From assembly GCA_002452315.1 (NCBI GenBank), contig DKFH01000008.1:2774-9169 (forward strand): 6,396 bases of DNA. The letters are read 5' to 3'. Origin of the DNA: Anaerolineaceae bacterium UBA6801 (GTDB lineage: Bacteria; Chloroflexota; Anaerolineae; Anaerolineales; Anaerolineaceae). How positions within the stretch are numbered: the first letter of the stretch is position 1; each line of letters starts with the position of its first letter. Below, piece after piece: positions 5,533-6,396 of this stretch. The notes beneath the pieces were generated by a model. It was not told where the DNA came from, did no database searches, and saw nothing but the letters and a program-made list of their open reading frames with translations. The position numbers and the translations under genes were made by a program.

Positions 5533-6396
5533 TTATTCGGGTGAGTGGGCTGCGTCCCAGGCCTGGGCCAGGCTGCGGAGCAAAGCCCCTTCCTGTTCAG
5601 GGAAGACGGTGCGCGGGTCGAGCAAAACCTGGTCGTTTTCGATCCGAGCGATAATGGGCGGGTGGGCCTTGCGGAGCGTGGCCAGAAATGCGTCCGCTTT
5701 GGGGGGATCAACGGCCAACAGGAATGTGGGCATCTCTTCGGTTGGCAGGCTGCCGCCACCGACGGTTGAACGGCCAGGGATCACTTCACCAGCGCCCAGG
5801 AATTGGCGCCAGTTTTCGGCTGTGGTTCTGATCCCCTCGGGGGATTTGGCAATCAGGGACCAGATCGGCACCTCACGCTCAGCTTCATCTTTGAGGTAAT
5901 GGGCGAGGGTGGCGGTGATGCCCGCCAGGGTCAACTTGCCGGAGCGTAAGGCCCGGGCCAGGGGGTGTTTTTGGAGGGTTTTGATCAGGTCTGCTTTACC
6001 GATGATGATCCCTGCCTGCGGACCGCCGACGAGCTTGTCGCCCGAAAAGCATACCAGGTCACAGCCCGCTGCGACTGATTCCTGGACCATGGGTTCATGG
6101 GTAAGGCCGTAATTGGCGGTATCCAGCAGGGCGCCGGAGCCCAGGTCGTGCACGACCGGCAGGCCGTGTTGATGGGCTGCTGCGACGATTTCACCCAGGT
6201 GTGGCTCGCTGTGGAAGCCAATCAATTTAAAATTGGAGTGGTGGGCAACCATCACCAGGGCGACGTCCTCTTCCTGGAGCGCGGTTTCGTAATCATAAAG
6301 GTGCACGCGGTTGGTGGTCCCAATTTCCATCAGTTCAGCGCCGGATTGGCGCATCACATCCGGGATGCGGAAACCGCCGCCGATCTCGACCAGCTG
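5533..6396 (-). CDS. selA: L-seryl-tRNA(Sec) selenium transferase SelA (C-terminal part, cut by window edge)
   Basis: SelA is a PLP enzyme that converts seryl-tRNA(Sec) to selenocysteinyl-tRNA(Sec) using selenophosphate. The frame is open to the right edge. The visible 287 residues correspond to about the last 60% of a protein usually near 460 residues. They align by eye with E. coli SelA throughout: FRIPDVMRQSG, EIGTTNR, HDLGSGALLD and FSGDKLVGGPQAGI, where the lysine (visible residue 121, codon 6034-6036) should form the PLP Schiff base. HPLARALRSGKLTLA and GGGSLPTEEMP follow. The GTG at 6357 is an internal valine of PDVMRQ, not a start, and the true start is outside the window. The stop is 46 bp from the M24 gene in the same direction. 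selB and selD are not visible; selB might lie elsewhere, since the usual downstream slot is taken by the peptidase. Confidence 0.96.
   Translation of the reverse strand, partial: QLVEIGGGFRIPDVMRQSGAELMEIGTTNRVHLYDYETALQEEDVALVMVAHHSNFKLIGFHSEPHLGEIVAAAHQHGLPVVHDLGSGALLDTANYGLTHEPMVQESVAAGCDLVCFSGDKLVGGPQAGIIIGKADLIKTLQKHPLARALRSGKLTLAGITATLAHYLKDEAEREVPIWSLIAKSPEGIRTTAENWRQFLGAGEVIPGRSTVGGGSLPTEEMPTFLLAVDPPKADAFLATLRKAHPPIIARIENDQVLLDPRTVFPEQEGALLRSLAQAWDAAHSPE

Noticed and set aside
6355..6357. GTG as the start of the rightmost gene
   Set aside because: The frame is open to the window edge and the residues before it (FRIPD) continue the SelA family sequence, so this GTG is an internal valine.

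Overview
The window looks like a piece of a bacterial chromosome with moderately high G+C coding DNA. Protein flavour and gene content suggest an anaerobic or environmental bacterium of the Chloroflexota (Anaerolineae-like). This placement rests on remembered resemblance, not a search. The repeat at the left edge is of a kind I associate with such genomes. A selA gene implies that the organism makes selenocysteine.

Layout. Positions 1-38 hold a GC-rich palindromic repeat, followed by an AT-rich non-coding leader to 274. A plus-strand gene (275-1591) encodes a 12-helix MFS exporter. It converges on a minus-strand series that fills the rest of the window. Read in its direction of transcription, that series is: selA (C-terminal part, enters at the right edge), an M24 Xaa-Pro-type metallopeptidase, tsaD, an ECF sigma factor, a soluble zinc-binding (zf-HC2/ZAS) anti-sigma factor, a 68-residue zinc-ribbon-like protein, and a YhfA-like OsmC-family protein. 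Gaps are 46, 5, 39, -4, -14 and 46 bp, so these seven genes could be one transcript or two (selA-M24-tsaD, then sigma to OsmC).

How the genes may work together. selA and tsaD both act on tRNA: selenocysteine formation on tRNA(Sec), and the t6A37 modification of ANN-decoding tRNAs. The peptidase would be a housekeeping partner in peptide turnover. The last four genes look like a compact regulatory module. A sigma factor and its likely zinc/thiol-sensing anti-sigma overlap by ATGA. The anti-sigma overlaps a small CPxC...CPxC protein, and an OsmC-family protein with the conserved cysteine pair follows. All four products carry cysteines suited to zinc or thiol chemistry, so a self-contained redox- or electrophile-responsive sigma circuit is the most interesting reading. 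That is inference from gene order and motifs. No tRNA, rRNA, CRISPR array, transposase or clear promoter was found.
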